In this document: positions 49,976 through 61,949 of the stretch, in pieces | How positions within the stretch are numbered: the stretch's first letter is position 1 | How the letters are laid out: each line of letters begins with the position of its first letter | Assembly: GCA_032622095.1 (NCBI GenBank) | Contig: CP136065.1 | Span: 36,552,732 to 36,616,731, forward strand | Direction of reading: 5' to 3' | From: Siphonodentalium dalli | Lineage: Eukaryota > Mollusca > Scaphopoda > Gadilida > Siphonodentaliidae | DNA: 64,000 nt | Position numbers and translations under genes: made by a program | The notes under the pieces: generated by a model | What the model saw: the letters and a program-made list of their open reading frames with translations, nothing else | What the model was told of the DNA's origin: nothing | The model's database searches: none

Positions 49976-50644
49976 CACTAGATATGTGGGGGGGGGGGGG
50001 TGTGTAAGCGTACTAAATCGTTATGGAAGGTTCACCTATCGGTGTTCATGTCATAATAATTGGTTTGTGTGTGTCGCTTAAGTTTGACATTATGATACAC
50101 TTGTGAGGTTGTGTACCTTGGTTAATTGTTTTATCTAGATAGGGCTATTGAATTTAGTGAATAACTATGGATAATTTTGGTTATTTTGTGACGGATATAA
50201 ATTTGCTGGATAATTGTTTGTTTATGTGATTACTGATTAGTTTATGTAGCAAGATTCTTATTTATTGATATGATACCTGGTGTAACATATTTTTTTTTTT
50301 ATTGCATTTATTTTTTGTTGAGATGAGCAAGTTTTTCGCATGTCGCTGTTTCTATGCGTGTTACTATTTTAAGAGGTGATCAATCTCTTAATGTTGAATA
50401 TAACACCTTCTGGGCTTTATCCGATACGAAATTCCATGTGTACACGTGCGCGCAGTGCACACTGGACTTGCTAGTATTAGTTATAATCTGATTATTAAAT
50501 GATGTCTAGTGTGTTAATTAATAATTGGACATTATGTGTAGATGTCTCGAAGAGATATCGCTTGAGAGCGGGTGAAATACAATTTTGTGGGGGCGGGGGG
50601 AGTCTAATGGTGACTTTCATATTAGGATTGGGAACTACTGAATA

Positions 50645-51130
50645 TCTGGGTGATGTATGCCGTGGTTAATATTCCACACGCCATATAATAAAAGGCGTTT
50701 AGTGGCAGTTTTAGGGTGTCATGACCTCAAATAAGGTCGGACGAATGTCCGTAAAATGAGGTAGGGATTGGGGAAAGTGTTGTTGATGTGAGATATGCCG
50801 TGGTTTATGTACCAATCGCTCTATAATAAAGAGCGTTTGTGGCGGTATTTATGGTTTCATGGCCTCAAATAAGGTCGGACAACTGTCCGTAAAATGAGGT
50901 AGGGATTGGGGAATGGGTTGTTGACGGGAGAAATGCCGTGGCTTATGTACCAATCGCTCTATAATAAAGAGCGTTTGTGGCGGTATTTATGGTTTCATGG
51001 CCTCAAATAAGGTCGGACAACTGTCCGTAACATGAGGTAGGGATTGGGGAATGGGTTGTTGACGGGAGAAATGCCGTGGCTTATGTACCAATCGCTCTGT
51101 AATAAAGAGCGTTTTTGTGGCGGTTTTTAG
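50645..51130 (+). repeat. 138-bp tandem repeat with hairpins, about 3.5 units
   Basis: Each unit holds ATGCCGTGG, CGCTCTATAATAAAGAGCG (hairpin), TGGCGGTATTTATGG, CTCAAATAAGGTCGGAC and a GTCGGACAACTGTCCG-type hairpin, then ATGAGGTAGGGATTGGGGAA. Units 2 and 3 are almost identical; the first is more diverged and the last is partial. Non-coding. Confidence 0.93.
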
Positions 51131-53477
51131 GGGTCTTTTTTGTTTTGTTATATTAAAGTTGTGTCTTAGTATTGGTGATAGAGATGATATATGTATATGA
51201 TGCACTTCGCGTATAATTGTGTTTAATATATTAAGCACATGATTTCGCTTAATATATAAAGAGCGCTATTGTAGCAGTAGGTTCGTGGGATATTTGACAT
51301 GTTTGCATGGGGGGGGGGGGCTGCGCGTTATGAGATATGTGACTAATGATTATGTTGTGGCAATAATAGGGTGAGTATGTGATTATTAGCACGTTAGGTG
51401 CATAGAAAGTGTTTTCATGGGTGGTTGAGAGTGTCCAATGTATGTAGTTAACTGGTGCGCATTGTATGATTGTGTACTTATGTCTGACATTTTTGCAGTC
51501 TCGTTTTGGCATAATTCGTCGCTTATGAATTAATTTCTAATGAAATCATAATTTCGCGATTATCGGCGTAAGCCAGGGGGTGCGGTAATGCTTTAGCGAA
51601 TGGTTGGTGAGATGCAGTGATTTGAGGTAGGTGTATAATCCTACCGTTATTGTTATGTTATTATTCGAACATTGCGAGTAAAGGTATCGTGTGTCGTGCC
51701 TTAGCACAATCAGTATATATATATTTACACGAGCAATTTGTCAGACATCTGACTGGCTTAAAGTATATGCGCTCGTATTGCATTGACCTAATAATCATGA
51801 GAACGAGTTTTGTTATCATGAAGATGAGTACTCTATACTCTATACTCTACAATTATTAAATATGTCAATGTGATGTGTGAGTAGACACTATGACTTAGTG
51901 TATACATATATTATAATCGTTTTATCAGCGACGTATATTTGCGTTCATGGTTTGATTACGGGGTTGATCAGTTATGAATATGTCATTAATGCCAATAAAT
52001 TGTTGGCGTGTATATATTACAATGATATGTGGAGTATACACTCTTAACTTCGTGTATACATGTATCCAACCGTTTGATTCACGGGTTGGTCAGTTATGAA
52101 GATATTTATGGAATAATATAAATGAATTATTGGATTGTTGCTCTGTCTATAATGACCTTGATATTGCTTTTAAGAGCAAATGTCGTCTCAGTGCACACTG
52201 ATGAATGTCCTATAATCGTAGGTACACCGTATAGAAGATATGCTGAGGACTAACAGTATCTGGTTAGTTAGTTTAAATATAAGTTAGCTAATGTTTGTTT
52301 AAAAGTTTTATTTGTTTTCCTGTATATTGGTCGGAGGTAATATTTGTGATTTTAAAAAAATGCTAGTGTTAAAGGGTTAATTAATTAATATAAAATCGGG
52401 TAAGCCATTTTGGGAATCAATATTAATTTCCATGTGATTTTACAATTATTCCTCGGGTATGAAGACGGTAACGTTTGGGTTAATGTATCTATTCTTGAAT
52501 TATAATGGGTAATTTCCAATAAACTAAATTTTTAAATAGACATGTGGAGTATGGCATTGATCACGTGATCTGCCATTATGGGTTTGTATCGTACAGTCTT
52601 TCTGTGGGTAACCTCTTTAGCATTCGAAGCGAATCGCTGACATAAACGGAGCCTGGTGGTGAATTGATGGGTAACACGTGATAGCATTGGCATCAAATGG
52701 AGCCGAATTTCGAAAGTATTCTCTGCATGATTGTGTGAGACCCATTTAGCACTTGTAACTAATTGCTATGAATGTAATGAGAAATATGATACTTGAAAGC
52801 ATCGGCATGTTAAATTGGCCGGGTCCCTGTATATGACGAGGGAGAAAAGCGTACGGAACGAATGATAGATAATTAGTGTGTCAGGCTTTATATATATATA
52901 AACATTTATGCGAGCAGTGAAATAAATTTTTGTTTTTGGTGATTTCTCGTAGGCAGAATTTGATGGGTTAGCTTGACATGGGTTTCTCCTATTCTATTAT
53001 GTTTGAGATGGTCTGGTTTTATTGGGGGGGGGGGGCTCTCCCAATTGAATGCAATTGCGCGTGATAGGCGCCGTGCGATATACTAATAACTTAGTTAATG
53101 AATATCAAGTAATTTTGAGTTTAAATATACGTATTATGGACTTTTTCGAGAGCGTGAAACTGATAAGTTTGTACTCAGGTGCTATGCCAGCCTGGGTAAT
53201 GTCGCCTTCTACTAAGTTTGGGGGAAATTTCGATAAAATGGACGATTTAACCCCATAACAAATATCATTTAACTATCCATAACAAATATCATTTAACTAT
53301 GATCAATTGTAAATATTTACATTACGATTGGGGACGCAACTTTATATGTCAGCGAGAAACTAGCACAAATGATTTCGCCATCGAGGGTCATTTTAATTGA
53401 TTAATTTATAAAAATGGTGATGTTTGTGCTGGCCGAGCGAAGGGAGGGGGGTAATTTTGGGGTCGGGATATGTATAG
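51131..53477. other. LTR element interior, no gene seen
   Basis: Contains poly-G runs (51310, 53027) and a GGGTTG(A/G)TCAGTTATGAA repeat (51960, 52085). 53310-53430 resembles receptor A intron sequence at 28935-29040. No pol motif on either strand. Confidence 0.5.
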
Positions 53478-53879
53478 ATGAGGCATCTAGATGGATACGG
53501 GACTGTGCTTGATATATATGCGTGTGCTTTGCGGCCGTCCGTATGCTATGTCGCGGATTATATTATTGAGTCAAGCATATTTGAAGCAATGAAGACGCAA
53601 GCTGAGTTCCTGATTTCCATAATTTTCACTTGCCATATGGAAAACCCATCAATGTTATGGACGCGGAGATGGCACATGCCAGAAGCCATGATTGACAGGT
53701 TGGCACGAGCTGCACGTGATCGATTGGTCAAAGACGCTGAGTGTCAGTCGTCATATGACATGCTAATTGAGTTTAATTGCTTCGATGCTAGAGTCGACGA
53801 TGACTCAACGTTCACCTGTTATCGAGAATTGAATTTTGGGAAGCGAGATAGTGCCCTGGTGGATGTATATGCTAACTGA
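53478..53879 (+). CDS. Unrecognised 133-codon frame inside the LTR element
   Basis: The longest open frame in the element, antisense to its LTR orientation. It has a hydrophobic stretch (FLISIIFTC, about residues 43-51) and an acidic/basic C-terminal half (MIDRLARAARDRLVKDAEC). No family recognised and no homolog in the window. It may be chance in a non-coding interior. Confidence 0.2.
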   Translation: MRHLDGYGTVLDIYACALRPSVCYVADYIIESSIFEAMKTQAEFLISIIFTCHMENPSMLWTRRWHMPEAMIDRLARAARDRLVKDAECQSSYDMLIEFNCFDARVDDDSTFTCYRELNFGKRDSALVDVYAN

Positions 53880-55304
53880 CCATGCACCAGGCATGGTCAA
53901 GATTTTCGCTCTTTGGCAAGTTCATGCCGTGAGATGACAGGGTGCCTGTCTCTATGTCTAAGGGGTGGGATGGGAGAAGGTGTCGTTTTGTCTGCCTTTG
54001 TAAAACCTGTTTTATATAATACTAATAATAATCATGTACACTATCTAAAATTAGTGATTGTGAGGTATTGAAGTTACCATAAGTTATATCTAGATATGTA
54101 ATGCCTCGTATCGCATTCTAACTGCATGATACGGCTATGTTTCATGGGCAGCGAAATGTTTGCCGAATGTTTTGTTTTGAAGCTAGTTTGCATTATAACT
54201 TAACTAATTCGTATTTATTTAATTCGTATTTCATATGAAATACGCCTTATTAAATTTAATTTTAATGTGAAAAGTTGCGCGTTTTATACCAGAGTGGTGT
54301 TTTATTGCCCGTGAATGACATGATGCGTGTATATGTTGCGCATCACGTGGAAGGTTGTTTAGTACATTAAAGTGAAGTCCAGTTGGCGTGTTAGTTGTGT
54401 GCACGTGGCAGGTTAGCTGTTTTAATGCGATGGCTTAAATGGAGAGCGTTTCTGGTTTGCGTTAATTATATTACTATTTTTTTTTTTTTGCATGGTGCAC
54501 CTGTGTTGTCGATGTATGGCGGTGTATGGTTCGATATAATTAAAGAGTTTAATGGAGAATAATTTGTTTTCTTGGATTGTATTTAACGCGAATTATCACA
54601 ATATGTACGGCTTTTATGTACATTTGTTTTTGGCGGTTAAATGTTGTGTAAGTGTATATTGTTGTATAATAAAGGTGTCTTTGTTTTGTTCCAACGCATG
54701 TGCATGGATGAAATGGGGAAATGGGTGTTTCAATGGGTGTGCAAAGTGTATGTGGCAGCAATGATAAAGTGAACGGTCACTCACCAGATTTCCAAGAATA
54801 ATGATGTGCATTAATCTGTAGAGATGAATGTCTATACTGGAACTGGTAGGTGAGCTAACGAATGTTTTGTAGATGTGAGTTTGTGTGTGACCAAAGTGTG
54901 TCCGGAACCGTGTGTGAATGTTTATATGCGGAGAACATGTAGTCTGTGGCTGGATCTGTGTTCGCGAAAGTGTGTGAGTGTTCATTGTGTTGGATTAACG
55001 GTGTAATCTAGCTGTGGTTGATGAAACTCTGTTCGAGACGTACTGAATGGTTATATCTGGAGAAGCGCTGTGAACTGTATAGTTGAATAAGCTGTGTCCG
55101 CGAACGTGGCGAAAACGTGAGATATCTATGTCGGAGAGTTCAGTGTGGTTGAAATTGTACGTGTCTGTGAGTGATGTCGTATTTTCTATAATTCTAAACG
55201 CGAGAATATTGGTGATCACCGCGGATCTGCCAATATCATCAGGCTGTGTTCCCGTGGTTGAGTCGTGGTTGAGATTGTCTGGTTTGTTGGCCGTTGATTG
55301 ATGC

Positions 55305-55425
55305 GTTGGTCTAGTATGTATCTTGTATGTGGTCGTCTAGTATGTATCTTGGCAGTGGTCGTCTAGTATCTATATTGGCAGTGGACGTCTTGTATGTATC
55401 TTGGCAATGGTCGTCTAGTAGCTGA
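55305..55425 (+). repeat. About 26-bp tandem repeat, 4 units
   Basis: GGTCGTCTAGTATGTATCTT plus GGCAGT recurs with small changes just inside the 5' LTR of the minus-strand element. Confidence 0.85.
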
Positions 55426-55481
55426 GACTTCAAGCTGTGTAGTAGTGAGACGCAGAACTGTTCACGGTACCATTAATACTA

Positions 55482-55877
55482 TGTGAGGTAATGGACACAT
55501 AGATATATATAGGTACAAGTCTTTATTATGTCGTGAATAAGATACAAGCAGTGTATACAAATGTGACAATCGATGATGCTAGTGTTAGAATAGTCGAGCC
55601 TCTACGTATTAGAGGCTCGGAAGTGGAATAGGGAAAGCATGATATCTTGGGGAATTGTATTTACTTATATACCATTTGGGTGAATACATAATGAGGTGTT
55701 TGGTAATACACATCGGGATTGGTCCCGCTGTTATGTTAATTTCCTATGACCATATTTGGGGAGCCTTCTTCATTGTGTGTAGGTCTTGGTAGGGAGTAAG
55801 ACGTGTGAGGTTTCTTTCCTTAAGGAACCGAACACGGATATTCGAGTTTGGGGTATATATGTCCTAGTTATGTCACA
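55482..55877 (-). repeat. 5' LTR (396 bp)
   Basis: Same length and ends as 47816-48211, followed by the ATTG target copy at 55878-55881. As the 5' LTR of a minus-strand element it would hold the element's promoter. Confidence 0.95.
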
Positions 55878-56002
55878 ATTGTGTCTCCTATCGACGTGTA
55901 TATGTAAGCTTCCCTCGGTAGTTAAACTTTGACTTATATTGCCAAATACTTCTACGTAGCAACGAACACATTAAACTGAGCAAGCGCCTGATGAACACAC
56001 TC

Positions 56003-56459
56003 ATGGTCAAGTGGTTCTGCCAAATTGCTATGGTCCCGGTGGATCCTGCTGTATTGCAATAATGCCGATAGGAAGAAGCGATGCTGTTAAGGAAAAGTAC
56101 CGTTATATTACCTAAAGTTCTAATAGTTGAGGTGTTTCAGAAAAAGACATGTGTCTGTGTGAAACATTCAAGAACATACATATTTTTTAATATTTTAATA
56201 ACTGTCTGCAAACCGACCGGTCTGTAACAACCAACACAGCAACCTTAAATTATGTTAATACTCGCAATATACATTCTTTTGATATGTTTTACACATGTTG
56301 GCTTTTCTTCGAGTTGTGCAGATCAGCAAAACGGCGCATAAATAACATATTCGGAAAGCTGTACTTGTTCTTAACATCATAGCTTTGTCCTACGGCATCA
56401 TAGCAGGTCAGCAGGACCACCAATATAAGCAATTTACCAGGACCATTTAGCCAAGTGTG
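56003..56459. mobile_element. Foldback MITE (CAAGTGGTCC family), copy 2
   Basis: The left end GGTCAAGTGGTTCTGCCAAAT and right end TTTACCAGGACCATTTAGCC are inverted, as are the subterminal GGTGGATCCTGCTG and CAGCAGGACCACC. The interior is about 300 bp of unrelated AT-rich DNA. Related to 11184-11312. Confidence 0.7.
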
Positions 56460-56945
56460 ATACATTATGAACTATGTTCAATATCGCTCAACAATTGGAA
56501 GCGGACATTGGTCCGACTGATTGTTGGATAGACAAAACGTGGTACCAAAATAACATACACATGTGGCTTCTGTGTCTGTGTCCATATTGCTGGATTGTAT
56601 ATCTTGACTACAACGTCGAATTTATAAGAATAGGGAACTGGGAACTGGTAACAAAAGTAACTGATCTGAAGACCGTTTAGTGGGTTTGTGTTTGAAGGCA
56701 ATAGGTTTGATTTTAACGCACCTTGTTCCGGTCATGATTATAGCCACCATGTTTGGTATTTGCAGCAAGATAAAATGGAATACAATGTTAATATTCGTTC
56801 AAACCATAATAGTTAAAATAAACGATATTGATTTTCAAATAACATAAAGTATGTAAGGATGCGCCATTATGAATAACTAAATCAATTGAATATAATCATA
56901 AGCTGTCAATTCACAGACTAATATATAGAGGATATCACATGAATT

Positions 56946-57060
56946 TCTATTTTATACGGAATTTATCAACCGAGTTCACTAAATTCGGTTTGAGCCGAGG
57001 TTTACCGAGGCTCAAATATAAATTAGAGGACGAGGTTGATAAATTACGTATAAAATAGAT
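56946..57060. repeat. Hairpin element
   Basis: CTATTTTATACGGAATTTAT/CAACC and GGTTG/ATAAATTACGTATAAAATAG pair as arms, with inner GAGCCGAGG / CCTCGGTAA-type pairing. A second small hairpin (AACTGATTGTAGG / CCTACAATCTGTT) lies at 57303-57346. Confidence 0.75.
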
Positions 57061-57619
57061 TGAGTGTGAGATATCGTTTATCACATGATCAAATAAACAC
57101 GAAGCAAAGCGAAGTATTCATCGAAAACAACAATCATAAACTGCAGCGATCGCAAGTCATTTACAGAACGGCGTGACGTCATCAAACGCGCTGATATTAA
57201 ACGTGTGTCTTACCGATACTTATGAAACTGCTTTTATGGGCAAAATTATATGATAAAAAAAACAATAGGTTGTCGCATTATTAAGAAATAAATACACAAA
57301 TAAACTGATTGTAGGGGGACGCGAAGCGGAGCTCCTACAATCTGTTTATGTGGTCAAATTATACTATACACGCCGATGCACAGTGTATTTATTTCTTTTG
57401 TAATTCGACTGTATGTTTTGTTCGAAATTGTAGTGACATACGTTCAACCTGCTATATAATAGCCCAGTTTCTAGCTCTGCGTGGTATGATTTTCCACCAA
57501 ACAGTTCTTATCTTAGAACTGTACCGTCAAACATGACGTTACTATTGAACGGCGACCCCTTTTCAGTGGCCTTTTAGCAACAAACAAATCCAGTTAAGAC
57601 TTATTTTGTTCTATCTTAA

Positions 57620-60235
57620 GGTCTATTGGATGTGGTGACAATAGGTGACAAAAAACAATAGGCAACCTGATAATTGGGCAGACATGGACATAACATGAAC
57701 CCTAAAATAAGCCAGTGGGGTTTATAACACATACTATAATAAGCCATGAAGGAACAAAACGTACTGCTCATGTCTAAAGTAACCTTTGAAAGGCATTTTT
57801 ATATCTTGAAATATTATTTTTTTAAATAAATAAAAATAGAATCCTACTGGATGCAAAGACAGAAAATTATTTCTGTATACATGAACATGTGACGCAGGGC
57901 AGGTGCTTGTTCTTCAAGTCTGACCATGACCAGGTACTAAGAACGAAAAATATCAATGTTGACGCCAGTCGTCGTGCCCCGTTGAAAAATGGTGTCCGAC
58001 AAGAGATAACACGAATACGAGGTAACATGAAGGTATTATCATGGATTGCAGCATGACAAACATAACGATCGGAATGCAAAAGAAACATTTTGTTAGGACA
58101 GAAACACGGCCTACATTGTTATGGCGATTAGATAATGCGATCGAGTTGTTCTTCTTGCGTTTCTGAAAATGTATCATTTGACATTTTTGATGTCAACAAG
58201 ATGCGGAAGAACACGAAATCGAAACATCAGGAACGCGCTAAAAACTAGAAGTTTATCGAATGTGTGAAAACAATATTGACATAATGAAAAACTAGTTACA
58301 ATTTAGAAATGATAGACAATTATGGTATTTGAATAAAGTCCAGCATTATTTGGAACTTACTAATTTTTTTCGGACATAAAATGTCAAAACTTTTTTAGCC
58401 AATGAAAATCACTTCCGGTTTCAACAAACTACTTCTGCAAAAATTGTAAACTTGTCGTAAAAATGTCTTTAAATTGTGTTGAATCACTCGATTACTCATC
58501 CGATCTCATGGAATATATCGGCAAATAACATATTGAACACGAAGAAGGCATAGTCGAAGCTGATACCGGTTTGAAGTTGCCGATCGAGGAAAGAGAATAG
58601 ACGACCACGGCGTACATGCTCTCAAGTGTTTTGAATTGTCAGCAAAAAGGTATATCTCCGAAATCGAGAATTTCATAACATTAATAACTCAAGGGATTCA
58701 AGCTATTCGCGGCTCATCAGTATATGTGATGGTGTTAGTTTAAGTTATTTTTCATAATTTGAGTAATGACGTGTCCTTTGCTACATGTAGCTCAAATTCA
58801 CTAAGATATCAGGTTCTATCACATGTTAAGCTGTATGCATTGGCTGGGATGCATCATTTTCCGTAAAAATGTATGGAATGGCAGGTGTGACAAAATCAAG
58901 ACGGGAGCACCTGTCAATGAAACTGTGGACTTTTGGTTTTCCATTGGAATTGGAATTATGATGAGCACGATAACGTGTATGAGGTAGACCATCTTGTAGA
59001 AGACTTCAGGTCGAACTCTGTCAAATTTATTGATCTTTAAAGGTGAGATTGTTTTCTTTATTCTTAGCATCTCAGATTTAACCTTTAATTTCTATGTATG
59101 TAACATGAATCCCTGTAGATTCTTCCTTACCATCAGATAGACTGTTGTCTTTAATTATCTTGTTTGAACTTGACTTGTCACTTTATGGATATTATTTGAT
59201 TTAATTATCCAAAAATAATAATTAATCTGGACTTCAACTTTCTGCTCTATAGTGATACTGGCAGAATTATTTTTGAGTTATCAGCATGTTCATATCAATT
59301 AGAAAAACAATATATCTTTATTAACTTTTAATCATATATTATCAATTTTTTTTCATCCGGCTTATATGTAATTATACATTTATCTATCATTCTTATTTTT
59401 CAGATCTGCTGCTGATGCTGCATGCTTATTTCTTTAATTTATTTAATGTGGAACACCCATCATGGTGTTTTAAATTACTGCCAAAGCTACTGATGTCACA
59501 GTGCCACATACACCATCGTGTAACTATTAATATTCATTTTCAGCCCACTGTGCTTACAAAAAAGTTTGTCAACTGTCAGTTGGCATGTGAATTATCCAGA
59601 TTTCATCTTAAACAAGTCCCTAGTAGTAGCCACTTCACCAGTCTAGTAAGTGGTATATTTACCACATACAGTTCATTTGTTCATCATCAGTGCCTTTAAT
59701 GCCAGAGAGGCATGCACTCTAGATATCATTAAACTCAGAATTAACATACAAATGAATACTTTCAGGTAATTCTGACACACTTGCTGCTAATCTAGTGCAA
59801 ACTGCTTTTGAGGAATCATTACTATTTTGTGCTTTCATACTTTCTACATGCAAATGTAGTTCCAGCAATGTGAATTTTGCTAAAAGTAAACAATGATAAA
59901 CATCTTCTTTCAACATATTTCATTATATTTTGTCTGCTGTTATGTAGCGCACGCCCTGATATAGATTCTGAGTTTTATCATAGTACTTTCCTTTTTAAAT
60001 TTCAGGATTCTACTACTTGGAAATCTGTCTTGGAATATTTGTCGCATATTTTCGGACACATTCACATCAAAAGTCATCAAAGTGGAAAATAAGGTTAGTT
60101 ATTTAGTCCTACTATGTCCAGTTGTTGTATACACTTGCTGCTGTTATAAATATGTGCCAAATATACCCCCAGCGGTCCTATATAGCATGTACTCATTTTG
60201 TTCATGTCACATATTGTCACCACATCCAATAGACC
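57620..60235. mobile_element. 2.6-kb TTAA-flanked DNA transposon
   Basis: Terminal inverted repeats of about 31 bp (GGTCTATTGGATGTGGTGAC, one mismatch later) with TTAA on both sides (57616-57619, 60236-60239), the target signature of piggyBac and Kolobok elements. The length could suit a decayed autonomous copy or a spliced transposase gene. The interior has short frames such as one at 58463 (MSLNCVESLDYSSDLMEYIG) and DSTTWKSVLEYLSHIFGHIH (60006), not recognised as transposase. It sits in the last intron of receptor B. Confidence 0.85.
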
Positions 60236-60815
60236 TTAAATACAATTCAGTATAGTACAGATGTCGTCATTATATGTCTCTTTCTTCAGTCTATAAGAGC
60301 ATGACATTAACCAATGCCCTTGTGATTTGACTTCTGAAAGTTTGAGTCGTTAGCAGCATTTCACTGATTGTACCACATTGATTTGTGGTATAATTCAGAA
60401 TATCTAGAATTGTACCACAAAACTACGGTCGTGTGGCTACTGACCAATCAGGACGAGCCTTGTGTGCAGGTTTAGGCAAGGTCGTATTACAATTCTTGAC
60501 AACCTTATTCTGTATCCAGAAAGCACAGGTGCGCGTGTGCAGAATTTGTTGACCGTCAACTGGACGTGTGATCGATAGGTGTTTGTTTCCAATATATAAT
60601 TGTTGGTCGGAAAGAGTTTCTCTTATATATCTGGGAACAATATACGTGTTTTACCAATACTGGGATTAACTTACTTCTGTGTAGATGATGTTATGCCTTA
60701 TAACCGAACATTTTGAAGACACATTTACTAGAACGCGTTACATACTTTGTATTCAAAGTTTTCGGTTATAACTGCATAATCTAAATCGAAACAAGGGTTA
60801 ATTTTATAGAAATAC

Positions 60816-60985
60816 CTGGATCACAGCTGGTGCTTGCACGAACAAGAATGGCCCAATAAGATCGATCAAGTAGGTTTTTGCCCACCCGGGTACTCTGGTT
60901 GTGGACTTGAAATGTAAGCTGATGACGACGACGGTCATTAAGCATGAAGCAGCAATCAACACGAGGGTGAATGTGAAGTACATTG
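60816..60985 (-). CDS. Receptor B exon: M3 and start of intracellular loop
   Basis: 170 bp, acceptor TTATTTCAG, donor CCAG|GTATTT. Reads MYFTFTLVLIAASCLMTVVV, HFKSTTRVPGWAKTYLIDLI and ends APAVIQ. Same length and phases as receptor A exon 29429-29598, differing at few residues. A frame continuing upstream past the acceptor is intronic read-through. Confidence 0.92.
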
Positions 60986-61058
60986 CTGAAATAATAATGA
61001 GAACATGTGTTATACCACCATGTGTTATTTCACTATATATAGTGCAAGCAAGTCTTCG

Positions 61059-61131
61059 TGCGAGATGGTCCCGGTGGCGCAATTGGTTTCAGCCATCGTT
61101 CGATTGGCGTTGGACGATGATCGGTGATCCA
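61059..61131 (+). repeat. tRNA-like SINE head candidate
   Basis: TGGCGCAATTGGTT is a good polymerase III A-box; GATCGGTGATCCACG 45 nt later is a poor B-box. Lies in an intron of receptor B. Low confidence. Confidence 0.25.
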
Positions 61132-61473
61132 CGCAAAGGACAGTTAACTCTCTATAATATATTCCACTAATCTACTCTAATCTACAAAACAAAACTGACA
61201 ACCATTGATGTGGCCTATAGGTAGGCTGAAGCTACGATATGAGCATTCAAAGTATGGTGGCTACAAACACCCCACATGAACTGATATCCGCAAGCATTGG
61301 TGTTCGATGACAACGATATCGCTACTTAGCATTACATATAATGATCCCAAGTGACATTGTCACCTTCTATAATGTGTACCTATCGAAGGTGGCCTATTGG
61401 ACTTAGTCACAAAATTTAGCTGTCCCAAGCCGAACAACTAATACATGCATGTATCTATTATTTCCAGTTTTAA

Positions 61474-61834
61474 CCCTTTACCCAACAGAACGGCCCTGTG
61501 CCAATGCATTCTCTTATATATAAGAGAATGCATTGGCTTAACACATTAAAAATTATAAAATTGTTAAAGAATGTAAGAAAAAATGGTAAATAGTGTTAAA
61601 AAAATATATTTTTTAGGCCAATGCATTCTCTTATATATGCGAGGCGACCTATGGTCGACTCGCATATATAAGAGAATGCATTGGCACAGGGCATAAATGT
61701 AACTATCACAATGTGGTCAAGGAGCCGGTTCCAATGATATCCATATTTGTATGATTCTATTGAGACTGACCGAAGATATTTTAGGCTGTTGAAGCTTTAT
61801 TTGGCCGGTTTTGGCCGGTTTGTTGGGTAAAGGG
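61474..61834. mobile_element. 361-bp piggyBac-like MITE with nested palindromes
   Basis: Ends CCCTTTACCCAACA and TGTTGGGTAAAGGG are inverted repeats flanked by TTAA (61470-61473, 61835-61838); CCCT ends with TTAA targets are typical of piggyBac. Inside is a perfect palindrome CCAATGCATTCTCTTATA/TATAAGAGAATGCATTGG and a second, longer stem with the same arms plus a GCGAGGCGACC/GGTCGACTCGC tip. The paralogous intron of receptor A near 34710-34750 has no such insert. Confidence 0.88.
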
Positions 61835-61949
61835 TTAATTCACACCCGGAACAAGTTGTAAATCTTGTAACTTGTCATCCTGATATTTCGAATGCAAATG
61901 TGCATAGAAAATTGGGCATATGACCTCCTTAACCGTGGCTGGTACTTAC

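Larger units (their letters stand above)
47816..55877 (-). mobile_element. 8.06-kb non-autonomous LTR retrotransposon (LARD-like)
   Basis: Two 396-bp direct LTRs differ at 3 positions, and ATTG is duplicated outside (47812-47815, 55878-55881). Orientation is minus: on that strand the LTR reads TGTGACATAAC...CCTCACA, has AATAAAGACTTG near its end, and a purine-rich GGTATGGGAGGTA directly precedes the downstream LTR. The 7.27-kb interior has no recognisable gag, protease, RT, RNase H or integrase on either strand; the longest frame is 133 codons and antisense. It sits in the last intron of receptor B. Near-identical LTRs with no pol mean it must have moved using proteins supplied in trans. Confidence 0.88.

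Noticed and set aside
54549-54985. Overlapping frames of 70 and 123 codons in the LTR element
   Set aside because: Both strands are open over the same bases because of skewed composition (TG-rich); no gag or zinc-knuckle pattern.
47816-55877. Retroviral-type gag-pol or env genes between the LTRs
   Set aside because: Searched by eye on both strands for RT, RNase H and integrase motifs and zinc knuckles; none found.
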